64,000 nt of DNA from Primula veris (taxonomy: Eukaryota; Streptophyta; Magnoliopsida; Ericales; Primulaceae), in the NCBI GenBank assembly GCA_963682055.1, contig OY821741.1, positions 2,363,501 to 2,427,500 on the forward strand, written 5' to 3'. The translations under genes and the position numbers were made by a program. Below are positions 46,476-59,765 of the stretch, in pieces (position 1 is the first letter of the stretch; each line of letters starts with the position of its first letter). Below the pieces are notes generated by a model. It searched no databases and had not been told where the DNA came from. It saw only the letters and a list, made by a program, of their open reading frames with translations.

Positions 46476-49400
46476 TTTGTTCAAAATTTTTCTTGAAGTA
46501 ATGGATATAAAACACACGAGTGATTTGGAGATGATTTAATTATATATAACGTATGATATCAGTATTAATTAGCACACTCATACAAGAGTGATGAAATTAA
46601 TGACCCCCATAGTATTTTATTAAAGTTCTAATTGAAGCCCATTCTTTCAAATATGATATTAACAGTTCAAAATTTATGAAGTTAATTTACTAGATCTAGC
46701 TTCCAATGCCACATAGTTTAATAACCATGTTTCATTAGTTGGGAAAAAAAGTTATTAAATTTAATCCGAACTTAAGATGGAAGCTAGGATTGTTCTAATT
46801 TGAAGAATCGATTCCTATGGTAATAAAGCTTGGTGGCTAAGAGTCGGTGTCTAAATAGTAGTGACAATAATGATAGCTTTTTTATATAACGAACTGTTTT
46901 TGTGATAATTTTGTGATAGTTTAGTTGTTTTGTGACGGCTTTGTGAGGCCCTTTAAGTTGTGTTAGCTTTTTGACGGACTTGTCCCTTGCTAAATCAACT
47001 TTGTTTGGAAGTGGTTATTGTATTTGATTAGTTGGAGTACCAAAACTTCAAAAATGAAATATCATTGTACTCATTTGCAAAATAGTTTCATTTTTTGGAT
47101 AATGTTGCCCTACGGCATTTTGGTTGTGTGAATAAGTTCAGGTTTGTAATTGTCTCCATCAATATAGTTGCACTACAAGTATCTACGGCCTTTTAACGAG
47201 AATAAATATCTTTATACCTGTTGTTTCACATTATTTGTATTTTCATCAATATTGATATATATCTTTTAAATATAATATTTTAAATCATTAATCACTAGTA
47301 CTATAAGTAATAGTTATACAACAAATATTATAAACATGCAGTAAGTAATGATGGTGTTACAATTACGTACCCCTTTCATTAGAAAAAAATTAAAGTCGGT
47401 TCAACAGGAAGGAAGAGGAAATATTGAAATGGGGCCCACTAGATTTGGTAGGTTGCTAGTGTTACGATTTACGTGCATGATAGTGCACCCTGAGAAGGTC
47501 ACATAGTTTCATTATTCCAAATTATCCAACTTAATTACGCAAATTATTTGAAGAAAAGTGACATGTAAACTAATAGTAGTTCTACTTATGAATGCAATAT
47601 ATAATATCTGAAGTACGTATAAATTTCTAATTTAATTAAGGATAAATTATACTTTTTACTATCTTTTATGTTGAGGTTGGTTGTGTCAATTCTGGCAGAT
47701 TGATACAATTGAAACTATATATACTGATTGCATCCTATTTTAAATGAAGGTTTGTTAAAATAGATGCTCAAAAGGTGAATAGTTTGTTTATTACTCTTTT
47801 TTGTATATATTGTGCAAAAACAAAACAAAAAATTATACTATTTTAAGGGGCACTACTGTCAAATAGAAGTGTAATATTTTGTCTTTCTTAAAAAATTGAG
47901 TTATGTTAAATCGTAATGGAGTGAGTAATAGAAAAAATAATGCACTTCATTTGAGGTATTTGCAATTATTTAGAGAGGTTATTTGGGTTTTTAATTGTAG
48001 GAACATGTTACCTCAAACTGATCGGGTATGCAAATAAAATTACAGAAATTTTCATGGTTTTCAGCTTTGTTAAAATTAAATATACGAACGAGTAAAGTTA
48101 ATTTCATAGTGAAAAAGAATATCATATCAGATTGTTTCAGACTTATGGGTTAAATGATTGCACAGATCAACAGTCACATCAGTACATTACCCATATATGA
48201 AATAAACTGAGATTAGTGCATTGCGTAAATGAATTATCCATCAGAGAAGCTAATTTCGTTGAAAGAATTAAAGAGAAGAAACGATAAGTAAACAAGGCTT
48301 TTAGGCTGTAATAAACTGAAGTCCTGTTATGGAGTAGTTTTTTTAGGGTAAATAGACCGACGTGTTGACGAATATCAAAACAATAATAGATAAGTAGACG
48401 CGCTACTGCAGTTCGCTAGACTAGTCACCAACACACTTGGGACGTATGTTTTTTTTTTTGGAACGACGTAGTCTCCAATGAAGTCCGCATAACTTATTTT
48501 TATAGAAACGGACTCGACCTTACACAGCACATCACAAGACCACCAAATGTATGGCTTATTGAAACTGTAATTAACTACTAAACACCCGTACATTATCTCA
48601 AACCTTGCAATTAAAGGCTACCTTCATAGCTTGAACATAAACTGAAGAAAATGATGTCGGAACTCTAAACCAACATTTATATATATGGTGGGGACTGAAG
48701 GGAAAAGCAAAATAAGGTAACAAACATAGGATAAGTTTAATATCGTCATTTGTTATTAGTTAACATTACACACATTAGTGAGAAAAACTGAAACATGACA
48801 CGACATTGTATTACCGTCAATATCACCATCTATTACATTAGCGCTATATTACGGTATTACCTTACAAGTTGTGCCCAACGGCATAACATTATAATCCATA
48901 CTTCATAAAAGCTATAACCGCAACTACGTACTAGCAGTTCTGGAGCCCAAAAACAAGTCCAAGTACTGCAACTGGAACAGAACAACATATTCAAATCCTG
49001 AAATCAATAGCACTAAAGAAACTACTCTATCACTAACACAAATTTTATACACAATACTAATCTAATACCCACTGTGATGCAACATTATAGAACGATAGTA
49101 GCGTCTTTAGCAAAAGAGCACCAAATATAAAAGAAACAGCAACAGACTTCAATACGCCATTAGATTTCACTAAAGAATATGATCTTGCCATATCAGTTTT
49201 TTAAACAAAAAATACCACAATACCACCCAATGTACCCCGTTTTTTAATATCTAATTGTACCATTGAACTCAGAAACATTCAAGTCACAATCAAACTAAAT
49301 ACTGAAATTTAACTGCAATAATGAAATCGCAAATTAACCAACAGAAAATTGAACACAAAGCATATCAAGAACTGACTGAACCCTGAAAGTTTGACATCAT

Positions 49401-49708
49401 TATAGATCAGTTTAACACCTCATAATAGAACCAATGGTCCAAAATAAGAGTACTGATATGAAAGCTACACAGCAGACTCGATCTTACCTAACACGATCTT
49501 CAAGTTTCAGCTAAGGATAGGATTACACCTGACAACAACACGAAATGTACCCTTATTCACACAGTAGTTAAAATACTTCTAAACTCAGAAACCTTGCCTC
49601 TTACTCACAATTAACAGCTAAATTCAACTGAAATCATATAAAGGAACCAAACATAGCATGATTAAGCACCGCCTATTTGCAAAATTCACTTAGTAAACCG
49701 GATTAGGA
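46476..49708. other. Intergenic, no gene seen
   Basis: AT-rich. A 72-codon minus frame at 48375-48593 has a protein-like middle (YIWWSCDVLCKVESVSIKIS) but no flanking exons or recognised motif. The last part is presumably 3' flank of the WRN-like gene. Confidence 0.4.
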
Positions 49709-52700
49709 CTAATTGGTACCACCTTTCTTCTTGTTACTCTTCTTCACAGCCAAACTACCACCTCTCTTCTCACTCTTCATTTCCATCAGTTTCCCCCCAA
49801 TCGAATAGCAGAGATACGGATCATAAGTTGAATAGATCGTTTTGTTCGGTGCCAGCTCTCCCCAACAACGATACTTTTCAGTATACCAATTCAGCTTCTT
49901 CGGCCTATCAACATACCAGCTCTTTCCCAGTACAGCAGTTGCCGGTTTGTCCAGATCGTATTTCTTAAAATCATACAAGTGGCTATCTTCCAGCACTTCC
50001 TCTGCCATCTCGCGAAGGTCCACCATGTTTGAAAACTTCATCTCGTAGTCCTTAAAAAGATTATCTGCGACAGATTTCATGTTCATGCCAACTGCGACAA
50101 CACGTGGGTTATCAAAGAAGGGGAAGAGAGGGAGCTCAGCATCAGGGGTGTCCCAAGGGTTGGGGAGCTCGACGAAAAGGCACTGCGATCCCATACAGAC
50201 AGTCATGAGTTCGTAAGTATGGTATTTTAAGTCTTTGCATTGGTAGCGGACCTGGGTGTCGACTTTCACCCCAACCATGACTTTTTCGCTTTTCCTGAAG
50301 CAACGGAGGATGTCACGTGTCCACCTGGAAAACAGCAAGGAAAATTACAGCTACAGTTACTGACATTCAATTGCAAAATTCAAAAATTGGGTAACAAATA
50401 TAAGCATCATATGAACTAAAGAGTAACCCTTATCAACTACTAAATAAAGCCTATATATATCTCAACATGAACTCCAAAATAAAGAATCTTAAATGTTAAT
50501 AATCCCAATCAAAAGTCCTTATTGCAAAAGTACAGAACAAAGCTTTATCATGAAACAGAACATACTTTAATCATGCTTCCTATTTTTAGCAACTTATCCT
50601 TGAGAAACGTAAGTGCATATATCACTATACATGGACTCTATAAACAGCAACAAAAACACTATGAGTTGCAACCCAATTGAAGTCATATCTCAACTGTAGT
50701 TCAAAACCAAACTTCATAATGAATCAGTACATCCTGTAATCATGCTTCCAATTTTTAGCAACTTATCCTTGAGAAAATGTAGTGTCATATCACTACTAAT
50801 TCGTAGATAGTAGTGTTCAAGCATGTCAATCCACTAGTTCAACACTAAAATTTGAAAGCAATATGCCTGATTTAAACCCTAGCTACATTTGGAACAAACA
50901 TAACAAGTAAGTAAGTAACATGTTATGATCCCGGAAAAAACTGCAACAAAGAGTTAAGAGTTCATAATTCAACCAAAAAGAATCCTGAAACTAATTGCAA
51001 ATAGGAATTCATATTACCACTAAAAAAAATCCAAACACCACAACAATCAAAAACCAATCAAACTCAAAAAGTGATACAGAGTTATAGATCGATATTATCA
51101 GCGTCTCATAACCAAACTAAGGCCCTAACTGCAACTGGAACAGATATAAACAACTGACATATTCGAATTCAAAAACTATTCGCAATTAAGTATTGATAGT
51201 TTGACTAACAGAAATACAAACACAACGACTATAAAAAAAAAATGTGAACACAGAACGTAATTATAGATGGATATTATCATAGTCTTATCCCCGAATTAAG
51301 AAACTAACTGCAACTTGAACAGATATAGGCTTATAGCAACTAACATTTTCAAAGGCACTAACTGCCCCTGGAACAGAAATGGCAACTAAATTTTCAAATC
51401 CAAAAATCAGTTACGATAAAGAAATTGAAATTCCAAATTTCCAGTAACAGAAATTTGAAGAAAACAAAATCGAAAACTATTGTTAATACAACTGAAAAAG
51501 AAAATAGCAACTGAAATGTTCAAATCGTGAAATTAGGTTTAAAAATGCACTCGGAAAACAATACTTAAACTCAGAAATCATTAGTTCAACACTAATGATT
51601 TAAAGAAGAAAATGGAAAATCAAGTCAAATTACGTCACAAGTACGGCATATTAACTTCTTGTGGATTTCTTTTTCTTACGTGGATGAAGATGGAAATCAT
51701 AATATTAAACAAGATGACAGCTCTAATAACATGTTCAATATACGGAAATTAGTTGCACTAATGAAAAATCCTAACGCCAGCGCCGAAATTAAACACCAGA
51801 AATTTTAAAAAAACTAATTGAACTCTGAAATCAGGACATTTTCATGTCATTATCCATCCATTAGTTCAACCACGTAATTACAGAACTGATAATCCAAAAG
51901 GAATATACTGAAAAATGCCAACAATACTCTATTTGAAGCCTTAATCTCAAAAATGAATACCGAGAATAGCACCTAAAATAGTAGAATTACAGTTTATTAA
52001 ACAGCACCAGAAATAAATACAGTGGATTTTCGCTTCTGAAGATTTAATTCAGCAAAAGAAAAAAATAATGCTTAATAAAAGTTTGACCTAAACTGAATGC
52101 AACGATTAAATACTAATTCCAGCACCGGAAATTAAAACACCACAAATATAGTAAAAGACTAATTTAACACAATTCTATCTGAATTCCGAGAATTTTCAGT
52201 CATTATAGATTCATGATTTTAACATATTTCCGGTTTCGATAATACAAAAAAAAAAAAACCAAACAATATACTCTAATTAAAGCCTTAATCTCATTGAAGT
52301 CTGAAAACAACAATAAAATATGAAAAATATAAAACCGCATCTGCAGTATTTACAGAGGATTTGCACTTGCGATGATTAACTTCAGATACTAAAATGAAAT
52401 AATTACACGTACTTATGGATCCATTATTTAATCACATAATAATTCAAGAACGGATAATCCTAATGCATATATGCACACAAAAAAAGAGCTACAGGACGAT
52501 CCTACTAGCAGCAGCATACTTAAGGCTTATTTCAGTAAAATAAAAGAAAAAATAAAGTATTTGATGATTAAATTTGTAGATTTATTACAGCAAAAAATAT
52601 AATAAAATAAACAGATAGTGTTAAACCAGACTGATAATCCGCCACAACTCCGAAAATTTTCATGTCACGGTAGATTCATTATTTAACCACTTAATTATAA

Positions 52701-54544
52701 TTATAGAACTGATAATCCAAAAAACAAGCGGACATGCACTTCTAAAGGTTTATTTCAGTAAAATAAAAGAAAAAATAAAGCAATAGTCTCACAATGAAAT
52801 CTGAAAACAGCACTTAAAATACTAAATATCTTAATAAAGCCAACGCACTTCTGAAGGTTTATTTCAGCAAAAAATAACAATAACATAAAGAAATAATCTC
52901 AAAATTAAGTCTGAAAACAGCACCTAAAACGTTAAACATCCCAATTCAACGGAAATGCACTTTTCCAATGATTTAATTTAGCAAAATCAAATACTTAAAC
53001 AAAAAAGTGGTAGGTAAATCAATAAAAGTACAAAAATACAAAACGATAGTCATGTACACACAAATGAAGTCTAAAAACAGCGCCTAAAATATTAAAAATC
53101 TCACTAAAGAGAAAATGCAGTTCTCTGATGACTTATTTTAGCAAAATCAAATAATTAAATTAAATGCATTTTTCTGATGATTTATTCTCGCAAAAAACAA
53201 ACAGAATGCTAACTGCTAAATAAGTAACAAATAAATAAACTAAATCTACTATTCTGATGATTTATTCTCGCAAATAAATAAATTAAATGCACTTTTCTGA
53301 TTATTTATTCTCGGAAAAAGTAAATAAAACAGAGTGATAACTGCCAAACACGTAGACTACATAGTAAATAAAAGTTTTTGGGGATAAAAATAAATAATAG
53401 TAATAATAAAAAAGGACCTAAAACATAGAATATCCCAATACAGCCAAACTTCACTTTTCTGATGATTTATTAGAGAAAAAAGTACATAAAACAGAGAAAA
53501 TGTGCTAAATAATACTCCCTCCGTTCCCATTTAATTATCCATTACGAAACTACGTGCAATTTTGACCGGCTTATAACTTGTATCAAAATTGTCGAAATGA
53601 ATTTTTTAAAATCTACTCATAAAATTTAACATTTGAACTATATTATCAACTTTTGAAAATTTTAATTCCGATAATTTTGATATAAGTTCTTGGCCGGTCA
53701 AAATTGCACGTAGTTTCGTAATGGACAATTAAATATAAACGAAAGGAGTAATAAATAATAATGTTGAAAATGGACCTAGCGGTGACTCTGAAATAGCACC
53801 TAAAATTTTTAAATGCAGCCGAAATGCACTTTTCCAATGATTTATTTTAGCAAAATTAAATATAAATGTAAAAAAAGAACTAGTGGTAATTAAATCAATA
53901 AAAGTTATGCGATAATAATCAAATACACACTAATTAAATCTTTAACCTCAAAACGAAGTCTGAAAATAGCAACTAAAATATTATAAATCCAACACAGCCG
54001 AAATGCAATATTTCCGATGATTTATTAGAGAAAAAAGTAAATGAAACAGAGAAACAGTGCTAAATACGTACAGTAATAAATAAAAGCTAGGGATGAGAAT
54101 AATAAATGATAAATAATAATAAAAATAAAAATGGATCTAACAGTGATACTAAATATCACAATAGAGAGAAAATGCAGTTCTCGGATGATTTATTTTAGTA
54201 AAATCAAATAAATAAATTAAATGCACTTTTCTGATGATTTATTCGAGCAAAAAGTAAATGAAACAGAAAAACTGTGCTAAACACGTAATAAATGAAAGCT
54301 TTCGGGGATAATAATAAAAAAAGGACGTAAATCATAGAATATCCCAATACAGCCAAACTTCAGTTTTCCGATGATTTGTTCTCGCAAAACATAAAATAAA
54401 ATAAAAGAAATGGTGTAAAATAATAATAATAAATAAATGATAATAAAAAGGAGTGTGAGACCTAGCGGTGATGGAGCGAGACGAGGAGAAGAGGGTGAAA
54501 ATACGATGGTCATCGACGTGTACAGTATAATTAAGTGTTAACAT
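49709..54544 (-). CDS. WRN-exonuclease-like RNase H-fold protein
   Basis: Two exons: 54462-54544 (27 codons plus AG) and 49709-50324 (G plus 205 codons with stop), joining in frame across AGG; 232 residues. The protein fits the plant-expanded DEDDy 3'-5' exonuclease-like family: an N-terminal VHVDDHRIFTLFSSS, then RWTRDILRCF, a motif-I strand VGVKVDTQV, LFVELP, VAVGMNMKSVADNLFKDYE, FSNMVDLREMA (motif II) and YSTYDPYLCYSIGGKL (motif III). In active members motif I reads GxDxEW; here Lys48 and Asp50 occupy the Asp/Glu positions, so catalysis is doubtful. The Asp of motifs II and III remain. The Lys-rich tail (KKSNKKKGG) could be a nuclear signal. The 4137-bp intron is full of repeats. The short exon 1 was found by reading, and its phase and splice sites fit. 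Confidence 0.75.
51940..54440. repeat. Degenerate tandem repeats in the WRN-like intron
   Basis: A unit of roughly 100-200 bp recurs with strong decay. Its elements are GAAGTCTGAAAACAGCACCT, then AAATGCACTTTTCCGATGAT and TTATT..GCAAAA. Recognisable copies start near 51950, 52290, 52790, 52890, 53065, 53785 and 53950. Several are shuffled or truncated. Confidence 0.6.
53515..53748. mobile_element. Stowaway-type MITE, 234 bp
   Basis: It starts CTCCCTCCGTTCCCATTTAA, the classic Stowaway (Tc1/mariner-like) terminus, and ends with an inverted copy (AATTAAATATAAACGAAAGGAG), flanked by TA on both sides (53513-53514 and 53749-53750). Long subterminal arms also pair (CGAAACTACGTGCAATTTTG). It is inserted in the intron of the WRN-like gene. 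A lone CTCCCTCCTTCGAT near 17663 in GH32 intron 3 may be a remnant of the same family. Confidence 0.88.
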
Positions 54545-55832
54545 AATTGATAAATAGATTACGATTATAAAATATTTTAATTTTGTATTTAATTTGAATG
54601 TAAAAAAAAAGCAAAAGAAATGTATTAATTAACAGTGTGATAGAGTGGGTAAATTTATTTATTTTGTAGATAAATGAAGTGTAATGAGATGTAATGAAAC
54701 GGTGTTAGAGTTATTTATTTTGTAATGAAATTGAGTTGAATGAATTGAAAAAATAAATAAAAATAAGATGTGACGTGGACCTGGTTTTTAACTAGTCATC
54801 GTTTGAGTAATTTGAGTCCATATGACTCCTAAAAAAAAAGACTCTACCTATTTCGTGTTGGACAAGTATGGGGATTTACTACTCGAGAGTGATATATATT
54901 TATACTATTAATTTATGTTTAGAGGTCTTATGAGGCCTTGAAACAAATATTTACAAAATAGTATTGATAGTTTAAAAAATTACAAATAAAAAAACTGATG
55001 AGTAAATAAAAAACTGCTGATATAAAAATAACTGCTATTTCACGTTACCATCTATCTTTCTTATTATCTCTCTACCTTTCTCTCTCTATTATCTCTCCCT
55101 ATATATATATATATATCTATACTATTATCTCTCTTTTATCAAATTCCTCCTCCCTCTCTCTCAATCATAATTGCCCCTCCGTTCATCGAAAATTCTACCA
55201 GGTTACATATTTTTTCTTTGATTCACACCCATCGGGTGGGCAGGTCCGCTAATATATATATATATAGAGAGGGGGAGAGAGAGTGGTGGTGGGGGAGAGA
55301 TATTTTGTGGGGACGGGTTTATGAGCGTGTTACACGTGGCGGGTTTTTATTGGCTGCAGCTCTGAAGCTGTTATGATGACATGCAATTGTACTCGTAATT
55401 TTTTATTCTGTGTCATGTAAACTTGGTGTGATGAGAAATGTGGTCTAATTAAAGTGTCACAGTAGTGGACTTATAATTTTACAGTAATTAGTGAAATTGC
55501 ATATGATATAAATATATATCTAGATGAAATGAAGTCAAAACATGTAATAGAAGAAAATAGGATGAAATTGGGTCGATGTTCAAAACATACTATGTTATAA
55601 AATATTATCAAAACATAAACTCAAACAAATTATTCCCAAAACATACAATTGATCCAAATAGAAAAAAAAAATAAAAAAATTCTCCCCACCTACTAAAAAA
55701 TTTATATTTCTCATCTCTCTCTTCTCGCTCTCTCTTTCTAAATCATCATTTTTTTTCACAAAATACTACCTTATTTAATGTTAAAATGACTTCTAAACCG
55801 AAAAAAACAAATTTACAACAAAAAATAAAAAA
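54545..55832. other. Intergenic, promoter side of the WRN-like gene
   Basis: No coding region supported. A CT/TA-rich tract spans about 55040-55180, and TA and GA microsatellites lie near 55250-55290. Confidence 0.45.
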
Positions 55833-57125
55833 AGTTTAGAAAAGCCGATAACCCGAAAAAACCCAAAACATGCTGAAAAAACCTTTAAAAAAGTCGGGAA
55901 CCCGAAAAAATCCAAAAAAATGGTAAAAAATAAAAAAAAAAACCAATAAAAATCCAAAATCACAAAAAAATAAAAAAATGTTCAAAAAAGTCGACAATCC
56001 GAAAAAACCCAAAAAAGGCTGTAAAAACCTTTTAAAAAGTCGGGAACTCGAAAAAGCCCAAAAAATGGTTAAAAAAAGTAAAAAAAAAAAAACAAAGAAA
56101 AATCCAAAACCCAAAAAGAATGAAAAGAGTTCACAAAAGTCGAGAACCCGAAAAAACCAAAAAATTGCTGAAAAAACCTTTAAAAAGTCGGGAATCCGAA
56201 AAAACTCCAAAAGATGGCAAAAAATAAAAAAAAAACCAAGAAAAATCCAAAATCACAAAAATATATTAAAAAAAAATGTTCAAAAAAATCGAGAATTCAA
56301 AAAAACCCAAAATATGCTGAAAAAACTTTGAAAAAAGTTGGTAACCCGAAAAAATCCAAAAAAATGGTAATAAAATAAAAAATAACCAAGAAAATTCAAA
56401 ATAACAAAAAAATGAAAAAAGTTCAAAAAAGTCGAGAATCCGAAAAAACCCAAAAAAGACTGGAAAAACCTTTTAAAAAGTCGGAAACCCGAAAAAGCAC
56501 AAAAAATGGTTTAAAAAGGTAAAAAAACAAAGAAAAATCCAAAATCACAAAAAGAATGAAAAAAGCTCACAAAAGTCGAGAACCAGAAAAAACCAAAAAA
56601 ATGCTGAAAAAACCTTTAAAAAGTCGAAAACCCGAAAAAAAACTCCAAAAAAGTGGCAAAAAAAAAACCAAGAAAAATCCAAAATCACAAAAATATATAA
56701 AAATAAAGTTCAAAAAAGTCGAGAACCCGAAAAACCCTAAAAAATATGGTAAAAAACAAAAAAAAAACAAGAAAATTACAAAATTACAAAAAAAAAATGA
56801 AAAAAGTTCAAAAAATTCGAGAACCAAAAAAACTCAAAATATGTTGAAAAAACTTTTTAAAAAGTCGGTAACCTGAAAAAACTCAAAAAAATGGTAAAAT
56901 TACAAAAAAAAAAACCAATAAAAATCCAAAATCACAAAAAAATGAAAAAAGTTCAGAAAAGTCGAGTACCTGAAAAAACCCAAAAAATGCTGAAAAAACC
57001 TTTTAAAAAGTCGGGAACCCGAAAAAACCCAAAACAGGGTTAAAAAAAGTAAAAAAAACAAAAAAAAAGCAAAGAAAAATTTAAAATCACAAAAAAAAAT
57101 GAAAAAAGTTCGAAAAACCCGGAAA
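55833..57125. repeat. A-rich tandem array, about 145-bp unit
   Basis: The word GTTCAAAAAAGTCGAGAA or a variant recurs near 55982, 56129, 56278, 56421, 56565, 56708, 56806, 56951 and 57108. Spacings are mostly 143-149 bp, with one short unit of 98. Each unit also has an internal half-repeat, AAAAAGTCGGGAACCCGAAA. The plus strand is very A-rich and nearly T-free. The Lys-rich or Phe-rich open frames in it follow from this composition and are not genes. Confidence 0.9.
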
Positions 57126-57265
57126 ATTCGATTGTGTATACATTTTTCTTATTTTTTATGCATTCTTTTGTATTGTGTATTCAATTTTTTGTATTATGTA
57201 TGCACTTTTTTGACTGTGTATGCCCTTTTCTCGATCGTTTATGCATTTTTTTGAATTATGTAAGT
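57126..57265. repeat. T-rich minisatellite next to the A-rich array
   Basis: Variants of TTGTGTATGCATTTTTT recur about every 25-30 bases, five or six times, immediately after the A-rich array. The strand bias inverts at this point. Confidence 0.6.
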
Positions 57266-57570
57266 TTTACATAATTTTGACTTTAAAAATCAAAGACAAT
57301 TTAAATAAAATTGAGCGTTTTAAATACAATTTTGGACTCTAAGTCACCCCACTTCCCTTATATATTCATGTTTTTTTTAAGTGACATATATAAAAACTAC
57401 TAATCATTGCCCACGCGTTACGTGTTCGATACGTAATGACATAGATATGATCCCGACAAATAAACTTAATATTTTTTTTAAAATTTAAATATCAAATGAT
57501 TAAATATAATTAATTAACAATCGTATATAAAGAGTAACATAATGTTTTACTCTTATAAAAAATACACAAC

Positions 57571-57890
57571 TGTTGTAAGATTATTGGACTCTTGGGCTTA
57601 TACTTTATTGGCCCATGCAGGTCTTGTAACCCTACCCCTCTATTGGGCTAGGGGTCTTGTATTTTACATCGATTCACACATTCATTCATTAATAAGACGA
57701 TACTGTTCTCCCCTCTCTCTACTTCTGTCTCCCTAAATACATAGCTAATGGTTGTATTACAACACGTTATCAGCACTGCTCTCGAAGATCGAAGTACGGA
57801 TTCTAAATTCAATAAACCTTGAGGTTTATCCGGATTTTTTTTATATCGACATTCACCAACATACCGTGCGTAAGGTACCGGATATAATTT
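57571..57890 (+). mobile_element. Family A LTR with start of leader
   Basis: 57571-57764 is a 194-bp LTR with TGTTGTAA...ACAACA ends and the same body as the LTRs at 37954 and 44458. From 57765 it continues with CGTTATCAGCACTGCTCTCG and about 125 bp of family A leader, then identity fades. It is therefore a 5' LTR with a truncated interior, not a solo LTR. Like the 37954 copy it lacks the TATATAAAG block. Confidence 0.8.
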
Positions 57891-59689
57891 TTTTTAACTG
57901 TACAACTATTACCACTTTTCTGAGTAATTCAACAGACATGTCCGTTATGATAGATAATATCGTGAATACGCAAGCAAATAATACCAAGGTCGAGAAAATA
58001 GTAATATCGTTCATTAAAAAACATGATGGACTTCGGAAATATCTTCATGATTGTCACTAATGTGGAATGACCGAGTATTGTTACTATCTATAGGCCGAAA
58101 TTGGTCGAGCATGAGCTCATTTTGTTGGTAATTGTATGGCTCTCACCGTTAAGTAGCCGTATTAGATATTAATAGCCAAAAACAAAAAGGAATGGGAGGA
58201 ATTTTTATTTATTTTGCCATCATGTAAATAATTATATGGAAAAGTTCATATTGTTGATAATTGAACTTACAGGTAACCGATCCGGCAGAACAACTCAAAA
58301 GATAAAGAAGTATCGTTAATTTCTTCATGCTCGTTCCAAGTTCGAAGTACCATTTGTACAAATAAGAGCACGAGTTTCATACTCATGGTTCTTTGTTTAT
58401 AGTCTCTTTTTGTAAGAAAGACGAGCTATCAAAGTTTGAAAGGAAGGGAGATATGAAACTAGATACCCTCCTAAATATCCTATTGTAAGCATCAAACCAT
58501 ACTATAATACTAATTGGGTTGCCGTCATAATCAGGACGTGTCAATCAATACAGTTCACTCTTTTTGGTTATAGGGTTCCATAAAACAAAACCTTCAAGTG
58601 AAAAATTACATCTCAGACAGACCAAGCCGTTACTCGAATTTTTTATTCTTAAAAGCACAAGCAAAGCTAGTTTAAGATGATCATAATCATTTAAATACGC
58701 ACCAAATGCATTACAATTTTTTCCTTATGTTTTGGTAAAACTTTCCTTAATTTACCTAAAACATAAGGAAAGTTAATTGTATTTTGCAATCAATAGTAAC
58801 TTCAAATGGCATGCTCATAATCGTTTATATACGTAATTAATTGAATAGATAGTACAAAAAACAGTACAACATAATATATAGTGGAAATATGAAAATAAAG
58901 TCTTGATCAAGTGTATTTTGCCCCTAATAAAATTTGCAAAATAGTGCAAACCCAATAATTTAATAAAGGTATTCATGACGCGTTTGACATGAGTAGTATT
59001 TGACACCATATTAGTGACTTCTAACTTATTTTTAATTGCTAAATCAACTTTTACTTATTTTAACTAAGAGTGACTTGTCAATATACAAATATCGAATTTC
59101 ATTAGAAAACTTTTATTCTTGATAATTTTAAGTGAAAAAATTTAAAACAATTAATTTTTAACTTCTCTGTTTTTCGGGCCTTTTACTCTAAAAGCTCGCT
59201 TTTCAAAAACTAAAAAAGTCTAGCAAAGCAAACATTGCAGCTTTTTCTAAACCAAAGGCTAAAAAATTAATTAAAAAAAAAAATTGTTGTCAAACAGACA
59301 CTCGTAAGTCTCGATACTATGGGGAGGTCTTTTTCCACATCAAATTTTTTTTTTTCCATTGAAAAACCGTAACTCTAAGTTATAAACCGTAAATGTATAA
59401 AACTTGGTTCTACTAGTTATAAACCGAGTTTAAAAATTTACTATTTTTTTATTTTATTTTGTTGATTTTTTTGACTTTATTTACTTTTTTTTAAGGAATT
59501 TTTTTTATCACAAAACCGTAAAATTAAAAACACCATGGTTAGAGAATTTAGAAAATGAGTTTCAAATTTTAAAGAGTCATTTTTAAATTTTGTACTTATT
59601 TTTATTGAAGTTTCGAATATTTTTAGTCTTTTAAAAAAACAATATTATGATGCGGAAAAATACGATGCCAACCAAACGAGCCTCAAAGG
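57891..59689. other. Intergenic, upstream of GAR synthetase
   Basis: The first part may be further retroelement interior but has no recognisable protein. No gene is supported. About 58720-58770 has a short inverted repeat built on TTTTCCTTATGTTTTGG/ACATAAGGAAAG. Confidence 0.45.
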
Positions 59690-59765
59690 TTGTCCCGCCA
59701 CTACACCCTAGCCGACCTCTCTCTCTCTCTCTCTACAAAACAACTATCTCTTTCCCTCTCTACTG
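59690..59765 (+). other. Probable 5' UTR exon of GAR synthetase
   Basis: A CT-rich stretch (CT run about 59717-59734) ends in a plausible donor, CTACTG|GTAATTTC, at 59765. The matching acceptor TTTAACAG is at 62140, 35 bases before the coding ATG. A pyrimidine-rich leader exon followed by a 2.4-kb leader intron is a common plant arrangement. This is inference; no transcript was seen. Confidence 0.5.

Noticed and set aside
55836..56876. Lys-rich plus-strand and Phe-rich minus-strand open frames of 86-124 codons
   Set aside because: They are products of the A-rich tandem array; frame and composition follow the repeat unit, with no domain or start context.
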